Source: Kaistia dalseonensis
Lineage (GTDB): Bacteria; Pseudomonadota; Alphaproteobacteria; Rhizobiales; Kaistiaceae
NCBI RefSeq assembly: GCF_030814715.1
Contig: NZ_JAUSVO010000001.1
Location: forward strand, 248,001-312,000
Length of the DNA stretch: 64,000 nucleotides
Direction: 5' to 3'
This document shows positions 51,791 through 60,902 of the stretch, one piece after another. Each line of letters starts with the position of its first letter. Positions within the stretch are counted from its first letter, which is position 1. The translations under genes and the position numbers were made by a program. The notes under the pieces are model-generated. The model ran no database searches and was not told where the DNA came from. It saw nothing but the letters and a program-made list of their open reading frames with translations.

Positions 51791-54700
51791 CTATCTGCGT
51801 GATGTTGTTTCGGGCATTTCGCGCCGGTCATGGCCACGACCACCCTTGATCCGTTCGCGCAGTCCCTGAAACACGACATAGAGTGCGGGAATGGCAAAGA
51901 TCCCTATGAACGATGCGGCGAGCATGCCGCCGAACACCGGGGTCGAGACATGGCGCCGTGCCAGCATGGCGGCGCCGGTGCCGAAAACGAGAGGCACCAG
52001 CCCGAGGATGAAGGCGAAGGAGGTCATCATCACCGGACGGAACCGCAAGCGGGCGCCCTCGACGGCGGCTTCCAGCAGCGGTGTTCCATTCTCGCGTCGC
52101 GCCTTGGCGAATTCGACGATCAGGATGCCGTTCTTTGCCGCCAGGCCGATCAGCACGATCAGGCCAATCTGCGCGTAAAGGTCCAAAGCCATCCGCCCGA
52201 TCACCACGGCGAGGAAGGCACCGAGCACCGCAACCGAGACCGACAGCAGCACGGGTACGGGAATGGTCCAGCTCTCGTAGAGCGCCACCAGAAACAGGAA
52301 GGCGAACAGCAGCGCGAAGCCGAGGATGATTCCGGTCTGGCCGCCCGCCCGCTTTTCCTGGAACGAGATGTCGGTCCACGCGCCGGCATAGCCGGCCGGC
52401 AGGACGCGGGCCGCGACCTCGTCCATCGCGGCCAGCGCCTGACCGGACGAGACACCCGGTGCCGGGCCGCCCTGTACGGTGACGGCGAGTTTATTGTCGT
52501 AGCGGATCAGGGCCTGCGGTCCGAGCTCGAGACGGGGTTCGACCAGACTCCGCAGCGCGACCATCTCGCCGGTGCGGCTTCTCACATTGATGCGGTCGAT
52601 GTCGGTGATCGCCCGGCGGTCGGAGGCTTCCGCCTGCACCTGCACCTGCCAGGTGCGACCGAACAGGTTCATGTCGTTGACATAGCCCCCGCCGAGCGAC
52701 GTCTGCAGCGCCTCGAAGATCGACGCGATATCGACACCGAGGATCTCGGCCTTGTCGCGATCGATATCGAGGAAGATCGACGGATTGGAGGCCGAAAAGG
52801 AGGAGAACACGCCGGAGAGCCGTGGGTCCTGATTTGCCGCCACGAGCAGCCCGCGCAGCGCCTGCGAGAGGGCAGTCGGGTCGTTATTGGACATGGCGCG
52901 CAGCATGTAGGTGAAGCCGCCGCCAGTGCCGAGGCCGATGATCGGCGGCGGCGCGAGAGGCATCGAGATGCCGCCTTTGATGCCCATCAGCTTCGGCGCC
53001 AGACGCTCGATCACGGCGGATGCGGACTGCCCGGCTCCCTGTCGTTCCTCGAACGGCTTCAGCGTGACGATGAGAAAGGCCGCATTTGGCTGGGAATACC
53101 CATCGACGAAGTTGAAGCCGATGATCGAGGAGGTATCGGCGATGGTCGGCTCCTGCTTCAGGATCGCCTCGACCTCCGCGACGGCCTGGCTGGTGCGTCC
53201 GACAGATGCGCCGTCCGGCGCCTGCACCACCACGAAGAAGGCACCCTGATCCTCCTCGGGAAGGAAGCCGGTCGGCGTGATCCCGTTCAGCGCATAGATG
53301 CCGGCGCCCGAGGCCAGAACCATGACGAGACCGATGACGGCGATGCGCACGAGGCGCGCCACCACCGCGCCATAAGCGTCGCGCACAGCGTCGATACCGC
53401 GCATCAGCGCACCCAAGGGCCCGCGCCGGGGACCATGATGCGGCTTGAGCAGGATGGCGCAGAGCGCTGGCGACAGGGTCAGCGCGTTGATCGCGGAGAG
53501 CAGCATCGACACCGCGACGGTGACGGCGAACTGGCGGAACAACTCGCCAGTGATGCCGGGGATGAAGGCCACCGGCACGAATACCGAGAGCAGCACCAGC
53601 GTGATGCCGATGATCGGCGCGGTGATCTCGGTCATCGCCTCCTTGGTCGCCGCGGCGGGAGAAAGCTCCGGCTTCTGCTCCATCTTGGCCTCGACCGCCT
53701 CGACGACGACGATGGCGTCGTCGACCACGATGCCGATGGCGAGAACGAGCGCGAGCAACGACACGGTATTGGCGGAATAGCCGATCGCGTTCAGCACGAT
53801 GAAGGTGCCGATGAGGCTCACGGGCACGGCGATGGTCGGGATCAGTGTGGCGCGCAGGTTGCCGAGGAAAAGGAACACCACCAGCACGACGAGCACGAAG
53901 GCTTCGACCAGGGTGTGCCGCACAATCTCGATCGTCGCGGTGACGAAGGTGGTGGGGTCGTAGGTGACGCTCCAGGTGAGGTCGTCGGGGAACCGGCTCT
54001 GCGCCTCGGCGAGCTTCTGCTTCACGGCGGCGAGCGTCGTCAGCGCATTGGCGCCCGGAGACTGATAGATGCCGATCAGGGTCGCCGGCTGGCCGTTCAG
54101 CCGGGTCGAACGGTCGAGATTGGCGGCGCCGAGCTCGACGCGCGCCACGTCGGACAGCCGCAGCACCGAGCCGTCGGCGTTGCTGCGGATGATGACGTTG
54201 TTGAACTCGTTTACCGAGGCGAGGCGGCCCTTGGTCTGGATGTTGAGCTGGAGCTGCTGATCGTCGGAGATCGGCCGCGCACCGATGCGCCCGACGGCGG
54301 CCTGCACGTTCTGGCCGCGGATCGCGTTGACGACGTCCGTCGCGGTCAGCCCGAGCCCGGTCAGGCGGTCGGTCTGGACCCAGGCGCGCACGGCATAGTC
54401 CTGCGGTCCGAAGAGAGTCGCTTCGCCCACACCCTGCGTGGAGCGGATGTCGTCGACCAGATTGATGGTGGCGTAGTTGGAAATGAACAGCTCGTCATGG
54501 CTGCCCTTAGGCGAAGTCAGCGCGATCACGCCGAGCAGCGCGGAGGACTGCTTCTTGACGGTCACGCCCTGCTGCTGCACGTCCTGCGGCAGCTTGGAGA
54601 GCGCCACCTGGACGCGGTTGTTGACGTTGACCGCGTTGATGTCGGGATCGGAGCCGAGCTCGAAAGAGACGGTGAGCGTGTAGCTACCATCATTGCCCGA

Positions 54701-54946
54701 GACGCTCTTCATGTAGATCGACTTGTCGACGCCGACGATCTGGCTCTCGAGCGGTTGGGCAACGGTTGCCTCCACCACCGCGGCCGAGGCGCCGGGATAG
54801 AAGGCCGTCACGGAGACTTGCGGCGGCACGATGTCGGGATATTGCGCGATCGGGATGGCAAGCAGCGACAGGAGGCCGGCGATCACCGTCACCAATGCGA
54901 TGACGATGGCGAAGCGGGGCCGGTCGACGAACAGTGAGGAGATCAT
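51791..54946 (-). CDS. RND multidrug efflux permease (HAE1/AcrB type)
   Basis: Inner-membrane proton-driven exporter of 1051 residues. It opens with [19 protein letters not shown] and [20 protein letters not shown], has 12 membrane helices and two large periplasmic loops, and carries the proton-relay pair in [19 protein letters not shown]. Other AcrB marks are [35 protein letters not shown] and the second-half [19 protein letters not shown]. The ATG at 54946 is 4 bp after the adaptor stop; a longer frame would overlap the adaptor. No outer-membrane channel gene is nearby, so it may use a shared TolC-like protein. Confidence 0.95.
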   Translation of the reverse strand: MISSLFVDRPRFAIVIALVTVIAGLLSLLAIPIAQYPDIVPPQVSVTAFYPGASAAVVEATVAQPLESQIVGVDKSIYMKSVSGNDGSYTLTVSFELGSDPDINAVNVNNRVQVALSKLPQDVQQQGVTVKKQSSALLGVIALTSPKGSHDELFISNYATINLVDDIRSTQGVGEATLFGPQDYAVRAWVQTDRLTGLGLTATDVVNAIRGQNVQAAVGRIGARPISDDQQLQLNIQTKGRLASVNEFNNVIIRSNADGSVLRLSDVARVELGAANLDRSTRLNGQPATLIGIYQSPGANALTTLAAVKQKLAEAQSRFPDDLTWSVTYDPTTFVTATIEIVRHTLVEAFVLVVLVVFLFLGNLRATLIPTIAVPVSLIGTFIVLNAIGYSANTVSLLALVLAIGIVVDDAIVVVEAVEAKMEQKPELSPAAATKEAMTEITAPIIGITLVLLSVFVPVAFIPGITGELFRQFAVTVAVSMLLSAINALTLSPALCAILLKPHHGPRRGPLGALMRGIDAVRDAYGAVVARLVRIAVIGLVMVLASGAGIYALNGITPTGFLPEEDQGAFFVVVQAPDGASVGRTSQAVAEVEAILKQEPTIADTSSIIGFNFVDGYSQPNAAFLIVTLKPFEERQGAGQSASAVIERLAPKLMGIKGGISMPLAPPPIIGLGTGGGFTYMLRAMSNNDPTALSQALRGLLVAANQDPRLSGVFSSFSASNPSIFLDIDRDKAEILGVDIASIFEALQTSLGGGYVNDMNLFGRTWQVQVQAEASDRRAITDIDRINVRSRTGEMVALRSLVEPRLELGPQALIRYDNKLAVTVQGGPAPGVSSGQALAAMDEVAARVLPAGYAGAWTDISFQEKRAGGQTGIILGFALLFAFLFLVALYESWTIPVPVLLSVSVAVLGAFLAVVIGRMALDLYAQIGLIVLIGLAAKNGILIVEFAKARRENGTPLLEAAVEGARLRFRPVMMTSFAFILGLVPLVFGTGAAMLARRHVSTPVFGGMLAASFIGIFAIPALYVVFQGLRERIKGGRGHDRREMPETTSRR

Positions 54947-54950
54947 CGTC

Positions 54951-56078
54951 TCAGCCCGCCTTCGGCTGAAGCATGGTAGCCGGCTGGGCTGAAACCGGCG
55001 CGCCGGGCCGGAGGGTGGATATGCCTTCGACGATGATCTGGTCGCCAACCGTGAGGCCGGAATCGACCACGACGCTGGTGCCGATCTCATCGTCGAGCGT
55101 GACGCGGCGGATGGCGGCCTTGCCGTCCTCGACGACGAAAACGTAGAAGCCCTGCTGATCGGCGATCAGTGCCGATTGGGGCACGAGGATCTTCTCGATC
55201 GGCGTTTCAAGCTGCAGCGTCACCTTCACCAGCTGGCCGTCGATCAGGCGGCCGTTCGGATTGGGGACCACCGCGCGCATGGTGACGCTGTCGGTAGACC
55301 TGTTCACGGAGGCGTCGACGAAGTCGATCTTGCCCGGGTGCTCGTAGGGCGAGCCATCCGAGAAATGGATGAGCGCCGCCAGTTCGTCCTTGGCGGCCAC
55401 TCGATCGGCGCTCCTGAGCGTCAGGAACTCGCGCTGGCTGACGGGAACCGTCACATGCATCGGGTCCTCGCTGACGATCGTGGTCAGTACGCCGCGATCC
55501 GGGCCCACCACATTGCCTCGGGTGATATTGGTGCGCCCGATCAGGCCGCTTATGGGCGCTCGGATCTCCGTATAGCCGAGGTCGATTTCGGCGGCCTGCA
55601 CATTCGCTTCTGCGATCTGCACATTGCCCTTGGCGGTCAATTGCTCGGCAAGGCGCTGGTCGCGCGTGGCGGCACTGCCGGCCTGCGTCTTCAACAGATC
55701 TTCGGCGCGCGAGAGCTGCGCGTCGGCGAAGGCCGCCTGTCCGCGCGCCTGTTCGAGCGCGCCCTGGGCACGCGACAGCGCCGCCTGGAACGGCGCCGGC
55801 TCGATCCGGTAGAGAAGATCACCTTCCTTGACCGGCTGCCCGTCCTGAAACGACACTTCCTGAAGGAAGCCGGTCACACGGGCCCGCAGTTCCACCCTTT
55901 CGCGCGCTTCAATGCGGCCGACGAACTCCTTGCCGGGGTTGATCGGCTGCAAGGTCACCGTCAGCGTGCCCACCCGCACGGGAGGCGCATCCTGCGCCTG
56001 AGCGAACGAACCAGGTGCGGTCAGGCAAAGGCCGACCATGAGCGCGACCAACAACCCGCCCGGATGCATCTTCATCAT
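54951..56078 (-). CDS. RND efflux periplasmic adaptor (MFP/HlyD family)
   Basis: Periplasmic membrane-fusion protein of 375 residues linking the RND pump to an outer-membrane channel. After a signal peptide ([19 protein letters not shown], cleavage near AQA) it shows the lipoyl half-motifs [21 protein letters not shown] and [20 protein letters not shown], a helical hairpin rich in Ala/Gln, and the beta-barrel stretch [11 protein letters not shown]. No lipobox Cys is visible, so it may be soluble or anchored by the signal helix. The ATG at 56078 has GAGGA 8 bp upstream and overlaps the stop of a small upstream frame. Confidence 0.93.
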   Translation of the reverse strand: MMKMHPGGLLVALMVGLCLTAPGSFAQAQDAPPVRVGTLTVTLQPINPGKEFVGRIEARERVELRARVTGFLQEVSFQDGQPVKEGDLLYRIEPAPFQAALSRAQGALEQARGQAAFADAQLSRAEDLLKTQAGSAATRDQRLAEQLTAKGNVQIAEANVQAAEIDLGYTEIRAPISGLIGRTNITRGNVVGPDRGVLTTIVSEDPMHVTVPVSQREFLTLRSADRVAAKDELAALIHFSDGSPYEHPGKIDFVDASVNRSTDSVTMRAVVPNPNGRLIDGQLVKVTLQLETPIEKILVPQSALIADQQGFYVFVVEDGKAAIRRVTLDDEIGTSVVVDSGLTVGDQIIVEGISTLRPGAPVSAQPATMLQPKAG

Positions 56079-56173
56079 TTGCGATATCCTCGTGAAGAAG
56101 GACGGTCGGCACCTGCGGCGGCGCCTATCCCGATGGTCAGAAGGGCAGCCAGCCCGATCACATCCTTCTTCAT
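56075..56173 (-). CDS. Possible 32-residue membrane/signal mini-protein coupled to the efflux operon
   Basis: A short frame from ATG 56173 encodes MKKDVIGLAALLTIGIGAAA followed by [12 protein letters not shown]. It is one basic-hydrophobic segment like a signal peptide or single membrane helix. Its TGA (56077-56075) overlaps the adaptor start as ATGA, a usual sign of translational coupling. The ribosome-binding site is weak (a CTTGGACG context). It could be a leader, a small membrane protein or a relic of a longer secreted protein. Confidence 0.35.
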   Translation of the reverse strand: MKKDVIGLAALLTIGIGAAAGADRPSSRGYRK

Positions 56174-56354
56174 CGTCCAAGGGACCAGTTCGAAGTGCTC
56201 AGGGAGCGCCGCGCGCGGACCCGCCAGAGGCCCGCGCGGCATGCCCGCGCCGTGTTCCAGCTCGGCTGGCGACACTATTGGCGGATCTGGCACGCGCGCG
56301 CAGCGCTGCCAGCGCACAGGCGGGAAGCGCGCTCGGCCGTTCCGACGGCAGACG

Positions 56355-56807
56355 TCACTTCAGGAACAGCGGCAGGTTGCCGGACCCATCCTTGAGCTTC
56401 GCGGCCGACTCGCAGAAAGCCTTCTTGTCGAGGTGGGCTTCGGCAATGAAGAGGCCGTAGCGCGCACCGAAGGCGATGAGGATCGCCGCCGTCCTCTCAT
56501 CCTGCTGTTCGGGAGCCAATTTCTGCTCGGCCTGCGTCAACAGCTTGTCGAGCGCCTTGCCGACGGCGTCCTTGTCCAGCGTATGGCTGTCGCATACGCG
56601 CACCACCGCCGTCTGATAGGCCAGACTGGTCAACTGGGTGAATTGAGCGCCGCTGAGAAGGTCGCCCTCGGTCTCGGCGAGATCCGCCCACGCGCCGTTC
56701 AGCGGGTCGACCGCGACCGGAGGGGTGTCTTCGGCAAAGCCGGGACCTGCGGTGAGAAGCGTCAAGCCAACACCGGTCACAGCCGTCAAAATGAAGCGTC
56801 GAAACAT
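56355..56807 (-). CDS. Hypothetical secreted protein next to the efflux operon
   Basis: A 150-residue protein that I do not recognise. It has a signal peptide (MFRRFILTAVTGVGLTLLTA, cleavage near GFA), then a mostly helical acidic mature part with two cysteines (VVRVCDSHTLDK and KKAFCESAAKL) that could form a disulfide. It is on the same strand as the RND genes, 276 bp upstream, and 13 bp after another small secreted-protein gene. Codon use looks like that of its neighbours. A periplasmic role is inferred only from the signal peptide. Confidence 0.7.
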   Translation of the reverse strand: MFRRFILTAVTGVGLTLLTAGPGFAEDTPPVAVDPLNGAWADLAETEGDLLSGAQFTQLTSLAYQTAVVRVCDSHTLDKDAVGKALDKLLTQAEQKLAPEQQDERTAAILIAFGARYGLFIAEAHLDKKAFCESAAKLKDGSGNLPLFLK

Positions 56808-56820
56808 GAGTCAGCCCTCG

Positions 56821-57144
56821 TCACTGCGCGAAAACACGGTCGGTCCAGGTCCAGTCGAGCAGGCCATTGGGCATGTAGCACTGCCGGCGCGCGGGATAGC
56901 AGCTCACACCGGGTGTCGGAGAGAAGGGGGGCGGGGGGCCGTAATAGGTGGTCGCAGGCGCGCCGTAGACGCCCGGGTCGCGGGGACGGGCGCTGTCTGC
57001 GACCGCGGCGCCGACGGCGAGGCCGAGAATTCCTGCGGCAATTGCTGCTCCGGTATAATTGTGCGCGGAACTTGGCACCGTCTGAAGCGACAGTGCTACG
57101 GCGATCGTTGAGGTCATGATTATCGATCGAACTATATTTGGCAT
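56821..57144 (-). CDS. Hypothetical small secreted protein, Gly/Pro-rich
   Basis: A 107-residue protein with an N-terminal export segment (STIAVALSLQTVPSSA), a glycine/alanine helix (GAAIAAGILGLAVGAAVADS), a Pro/Tyr-rich linker and a C-terminal Cys/aromatic motif (GVSCYPARRQCYMPNG, then LLDWTWTDRVF). This layout resembles small alphaproteobacterial surface proteins of the BA14K-like kind, but I cannot assign a family. The ATG at 57144 is used, and the ATG at 57117 is possible. An AT-rich promoter-like stretch lies just upstream. Confidence 0.65.
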   Translation of the reverse strand: MPNIVRSIIMTSTIAVALSLQTVPSSAHNYTGAAIAAGILGLAVGAAVADSARPRDPGVYGAPATTYYGPPPPFSPTPGVSCYPARRQCYMPNGLLDWTWTDRVFAQ

Positions 57145-57606
57145 CCTGCACCTGATTGCTGGATAGACTAATATTATATCTAAATTGAACTGCGGACATG
57201 CATAAAGGTTTGATACGCTGACATGCGACGTACCATCAGGATCGCGCAGTAAGCGGCGTCAAATCTCCAGGACGCGCAGGGCATTGGTGGTTCGCCAGTT
57301 ACACGCCGCACCGCTCATCGTCCAGACGTCTGGGAAGCTCCGCCCGGACATTGGGACAGCCGGCCAATGGAAATGGGACGACAGGACAATCCCGGTCCAC
57401 CTCCACGCGCCGCCCCGCGACGCGAACGAGGCTACGGACGCCGGACGATTCTGGCGTGTCGAATGCTCCGCCTGCGGCGCCTGTGTTGGCGCTCCGGCGA
57501 CAGACCGTTTCGCTCGCCGTGAGCACCGCTATCTTGACGGTGACGGCATGCCAGAGACAGACTCCCGCACGGCAGGACCGAGCAGGCGGCACACAGAGGA
57601 CGAGGA
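57145..57606. promoter_or_regulatory. Divergent gap secreted protein / AraC regulator
   Basis: A 462-bp gap without a supported gene. The AT-rich region at about 57155-57190 (TAATATTATATCTAAATTG) is the likely promoter of the minus-strand secreted-protein genes. The AraC gene has a GAGGA site just before its ATG. I found no clear repeats. Confidence 0.4.
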
Positions 57607-58629
57607 ATGCCATCCAGGCCGAAGAAGCTCTTTCTATCCTCGGACATGATCGACCCGAAGATCCGGGACGAATACTGGCGTGACGTTTCCAGCGTCATTT
57701 TCGAGATCGATCCGTGGGATATCAACGGAGATACGGGGTTTCGCGGAACCGTCGTCTCCCGTCCGTTCGGTTCTCTCACCGTCGGGAATACGACCTTCAA
57801 CGACCAGAAGGTCTGGCGCACGCGCCGGACCGTAGTGAGGTCGGCGCTGGAGGTGTGCATCGTCCAACTGGTGATATCGGGCGAATCGCAGGGAGACTTC
57901 AACGGAGCGGACGTCGCCATCAGGCCCGGTGACATCATGATCCACGACATGACGCAGGTGATGGACTCCCAGGTCACCGCCGGCGCCCGCATCTCCATCG
58001 TGATCCCGCGCTCGGAACTGCAGAAATGCGTGTCGCGCCAGACGCTCCACGGCATCGTGCTGCGCGGGGAATGGCCGACGACGCGTCTTCTTGCCGACTA
58101 CATCAAGGGGCTCGACAAGATTCTCACGGATCTCCCGGTCGACGCCGTCCCGGCCGCTGAGGAGGCCCTGATGATCCTGCTTGCCTCGGCGATCAATGGC
58201 CGGGAGGCCGGCTTGCGGGATGACCTGCCCGTCAATCTGCCGATGAAGCAGCGCATAATCGACTACATTGATCGCAGCATCATGGATCCCGAGTTGGGGC
58301 CACAGGCGATCATGAAGCGCTTTCGCCTGTCCCGTTCTCACCTCTATCGGACCTTCGCCGCAGAAGGCGGCGTTGCCAAGCTCATCCGGGACCGGCGGCT
58401 CGATAGCGCTTACCGGATGCTGAGCAGCAGAAGCACCAACATGTGGTCGAACAAGGAAATCCTGCTTCGCTGCGGCCTGCCGGACGGCGTCCACTTCGCC
58501 AGGATATTCAAGGAACGCTTTGGCGTGCTGCCCAATGAAGCGCGGAACCATGAAATTCTCGAATACAAAGAGCGCGTCGGCACCTCCACGCTGCACAGCT
58601 ATCTCGGTGACTACGTCTCCAAGCTGTAG
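57607..58629 (+). CDS. AraC-family transcriptional regulator
   Basis: A 340-residue regulator. The N-terminal half is a cupin-like AraC-binding domain (RTVVRSALEVCIVQLVISGE, DVAIRPGDIMIHDMTQVM). The C-terminal half is a double helix-turn-helix (QAIMKRFRLSRSHLYRTFAA, LIRDRRLDSAYRMLSS, then the second HTH LLRCGLPDGVHFARIFKERFGVLPNEAR). The pattern is that of stand-alone AraC regulators using the HTH_18 module. It is divergent from the secreted-protein/RND cluster and could control it, but that is inferred only from position. Confidence 0.9.
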   Translation: MPSRPKKLFLSSDMIDPKIRDEYWRDVSSVIFEIDPWDINGDTGFRGTVVSRPFGSLTVGNTTFNDQKVWRTRRTVVRSALEVCIVQLVISGESQGDFNGADVAIRPGDIMIHDMTQVMDSQVTAGARISIVIPRSELQKCVSRQTLHGIVLRGEWPTTRLLADYIKGLDKILTDLPVDAVPAAEEALMILLASAINGREAGLRDDLPVNLPMKQRIIDYIDRSIMDPELGPQAIMKRFRLSRSHLYRTFAAEGGVAKLIRDRRLDSAYRMLSSRSTNMWSNKEILLRCGLPDGVHFARIFKERFGVLPNEARNHEILEYKERVGTSTLHSYLGDYVSKL

Positions 58630-59078
58630 TGTGCCGGTGGCCGCCTAACCTCCGAGAATTGCGGCGAGCTGAATTTCCGCTCTGGGCACGACCCGGCTCC
58701 TTGGTCGCTCGCCCGCGCGGAACAGCGCGGCAAGACCTCCCATGGGATTCGGTGTTTTCATTCATCGGACTGGTTCGATCTGTGACGACAGCCCGTCGGG
58801 GCGGCGTCAGTGCCCGCGGCAGTATCTCAGCCGCGTGGAGGCCTTAATCACGTTCCTGCGCCTGTCCGACAGGAACATCCAGGCAACGCACGGGAGTTCC
58901 AGCCAGCGCCGTTTCAGCCGATCGACGGCGATCAAATCACAGCACAGAGCGCCGATACGGCTGCGCGGCGGTGCGCAGCAGCTTCCGCTGCCACGCCTGC
59001 CCGGGATTGGCTCCGCCCGACGCACCGACCGCACTTTCGTACCGCTCGGGGGGTCTTTCGTCGGGCGGCGCCGCGCGC
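58630..59078. other. Degenerate intergenic region with gene remnant
   Basis: A 449-bp gap between the AraC gene and the SDR gene. Apart from the HNH-like remnant listed separately I cannot assign the sequence. Open frames on both strands are short and have no ribosome-binding site or family features, as expected of decayed DNA. Confidence 0.45.
58742..58845 (+). pseudogene. Remnant: N-terminus of an HNH-endonuclease-family protein
   Basis: The frame from ATG 58742 reads MGFGVFIHRTGSICDDSPSG and then RRQCPRQYLSRVEA. This is close to the start of a conserved rhizobial HNH-endonuclease-type protein as I recall it (GFGVFIHR, S-I-Y-DDSP, Q-F-P-x-QYL-x-RVEA). After residue 34 the similarity stops abruptly and the expected continuation (a CVGDWIIYYEP-like segment) is absent. 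It therefore looks like the stub left by a deletion or rearrangement. Identification is from memory of the family, not from a search. Confidence 0.5.
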
Positions 59079-59831
59079 TCATACGGCTGTAAACCCGCCA
59101 TCGACCGTCATTTCGGATCCGGTCATGTAGGAGGCCGCATCTGACAGCAGGAAGGCGACAGCCTCCGACACCTCGCGCGGCTGGCCGATGCGGCCCATTG
59201 CTGTCACACCGACCAGCATCTGGTGTTTGCTCGGGTCGGCCTCGAACTCCGCCGTCATCGGCGTCGAAATGGTTCCTGGATGGACGGAATTACAGCGGAT
59301 CTTGTAGGGCGCATAGTCGACGGCCACGCCCTTGGTGAGCAATCTGATGGCGCCCTTGGTGGCGCAATAGGCGCTCATACCCTCCATATTGGCGACATAG
59401 CCGGAAATCGAGGACACGTTGACGATCGAGCCCGACCCGGTGTCGCGCATTGCTGGCAGCACATGCTTGCATCCGAGGAAGGTGCCCTTGACGTTGATGT
59501 CGAACAGGGCGGTCCAGTCGTCGAGCGTGATCTCGGGTACCGGCTTGCGGATCAGGATGCCCGCATTGTTGACGAGGCCGTCGATCCGGCCGAATTCGGC
59601 GATGGCCCAGTCGACGCACTCCCTCCATTGCGTCTCGCTGGTGACATCGAGCGCACGGAAATGCGAATTGCCGCCAGCGGCTTTGATGGCCTCCGCCACG
59701 GCCGCTCCCTTCGGATCGAAATCCGTAACCAGCACCGTCGCGCCGCGCTCGGCGAAGAGCTTCGAATGCGACTCGCCCATCCCCTTGGCACCGCCGGTAA
59801 CGAGGATCACTTTACCGTTCAACATGGTCAT
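59079..59831 (-). CDS. SDR-family dehydrogenase, last gene of the second sugar ABC operon
   Basis: A 250-residue classical SDR. The NAD site is VTGGAKGMGESHSKLFAERG, the NNAG motif is LVNNAGILIRK, the catalytic Ser is in IVNVSSISGYVA, and Tyr/Lys are in MSAYCATKGAIR. The end is MTGSEMTVDGGFTAV. The ATG at 59831 has GGAGG 6 bp upstream. It follows the substrate-binding protein gene by 52 bp. A related SDR lies at the other end of the same operon, which suggests two sequential oxidations of the imported sugar or polyol. Confidence 0.9.
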   Translation of the reverse strand: MTMLNGKVILVTGGAKGMGESHSKLFAERGATVLVTDFDPKGAAVAEAIKAAGGNSHFRALDVTSETQWRECVDWAIAEFGRIDGLVNNAGILIRKPVPEITLDDWTALFDINVKGTFLGCKHVLPAMRDTGSGSIVNVSSISGYVANMEGMSAYCATKGAIRLLTKGVAVDYAPYKIRCNSVHPGTISTPMTAEFEADPSKHQMLVGVTAMGRIGQPREVSEAVAFLLSDAASYMTGSEMTVDGGFTAV

Positions 59832-59883
59832 CACGTCCCTCCCGGATCAGATGGGGGCGGATCGAGCCCGCCCCCTCACGACC

Positions 59884-60855
59884 TCATTTCAGAAACTTGT
59901 CGGCGTTCTCAGGTGTGACCGCGATCCACGGCACGTTGTACTGCTTGGCCGTGCCGCCATTCCACTTCATGTCGCTCTGCCAGATGTCAGCCTTCGGCTG
60001 GTAACTGTCGCCGGCCGCGGCCCGGACCGCCAGGTCCAGCGCGCCCTGGCCTTCATGATGCGCGGACTTGAAGAGCGTGTAGAGGCCATGCGTCTTGACC
60101 GCGCGCACGGCATCCTGGATGCCGTCGATTGAGACGACCTTGACCTGCTTCGTAGTCAGACCCTTGGCCTCCAGCGCCTGGATCGCTCCGAGCGCCATCT
60201 CATCATTCTGCGCGATCACGCCATTGATCTGATCGCCATAGAGCGACAGCCAGTTCTCCATGACGGCGAGCCCCTCCGCGCGTGACCAATTGGCCGTCTT
60301 CGAGGCGAGCAGCTTGATGTCGGGATTCTTGGCAAGGACGGAATCGATGCCCTGGCGGCGCAGAAGCTGCGGCGAGTTGCCGATCGGCCCCTCGAGGATG
60401 ACGACGTTGCCCTTTCCACCCAGTTCCTCGACCAGATGCTCGGTGATGTTGGCGCCGCCCTCGACGTCGTTCGTGCCGACATAGGCAAAGAGCAGATCGG
60501 AGTTCGCGCGGGTCACCGCACCGACCACCGGAATGCCCGCCTCCTGTGCACGGGCAACCGGTGCGGCAGCGGCATCCGCGTCGATCGGCGAGAAGATGAT
60601 GGCATCGACCTTTTGCGTGATCAGCGTATCCATCTGGTTGCTTTGCACGCTGGCATCGAAACGCCCGTCGAGCACCGTGATTTCGACCGTGCCGTCCTTG
60701 ACCAGCGGGTGCTGCTGGATTTCGTTGACGAAGGTCGACATGTATTCCGGTAGGCCGAAGGGCATGAGCGCGATCTTGTATTGAGCCGCCCAGGTCACGG
60801 TTGTCGACGCCAAGATAGCTGCCGTTGCGGCGAGCATCATCAGTCTGTGTTTCAC
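59884..60855 (-). CDS. Ribose-type ABC substrate-binding protein (second system)
   Basis: Periplasmic sugar-binding protein of 323 residues, Peripla_BP_4 fold. A signal peptide (MKHRLMMLAATAAILASTTV, cleavage near TWA) precedes QYKIALMPFGLPEYMST. Ligand-site patches include IIFSPIDADAAAAPVARAQEAGIPVV, AQNDEMALGAIQALEA and VVSIDGIQDAVRAVK. It is encoded 47 bp after the permease gene. It is only distantly similar to the binding protein at 40015-40965, so the two importers are likely to have different substrates. Confidence 0.92.
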   Translation of the reverse strand: MKHRLMMLAATAAILASTTVTWAAQYKIALMPFGLPEYMSTFVNEIQQHPLVKDGTVEITVLDGRFDASVQSNQMDTLITQKVDAIIFSPIDADAAAAPVARAQEAGIPVVGAVTRANSDLLFAYVGTNDVEGGANITEHLVEELGGKGNVVILEGPIGNSPQLLRRQGIDSVLAKNPDIKLLASKTANWSRAEGLAVMENWLSLYGDQINGVIAQNDEMALGAIQALEAKGLTTKQVKVVSIDGIQDAVRAVKTHGLYTLFKSAHHEGQGALDLAVRAAAGDSYQPKADIWQSDMKWNGGTAKQYNVPWIAVTPENADKFLK

Positions 60856-60902
60856 AGTTGTATCCTCCCAAGGTTGCTGTGATTCTGTGATCGAAGTTCG
60901 TG

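Noticed and set aside
51830-54937. A 1035-codon open frame on the plus strand opposite the RND permease
   Set aside because: It is exactly antisense to a clear AcrB-type gene and has a composition dominated by Arg, Asp, Gly and His, as expected for the reverse frame of GC-rich coding DNA. No family features or ribosome-binding site are present.
57284-57649. Plus-strand frame before and over the start of the AraC gene
   Set aside because: There is no ribosome-binding site, no family features, and it overlaps the well-supported AraC start in another frame.
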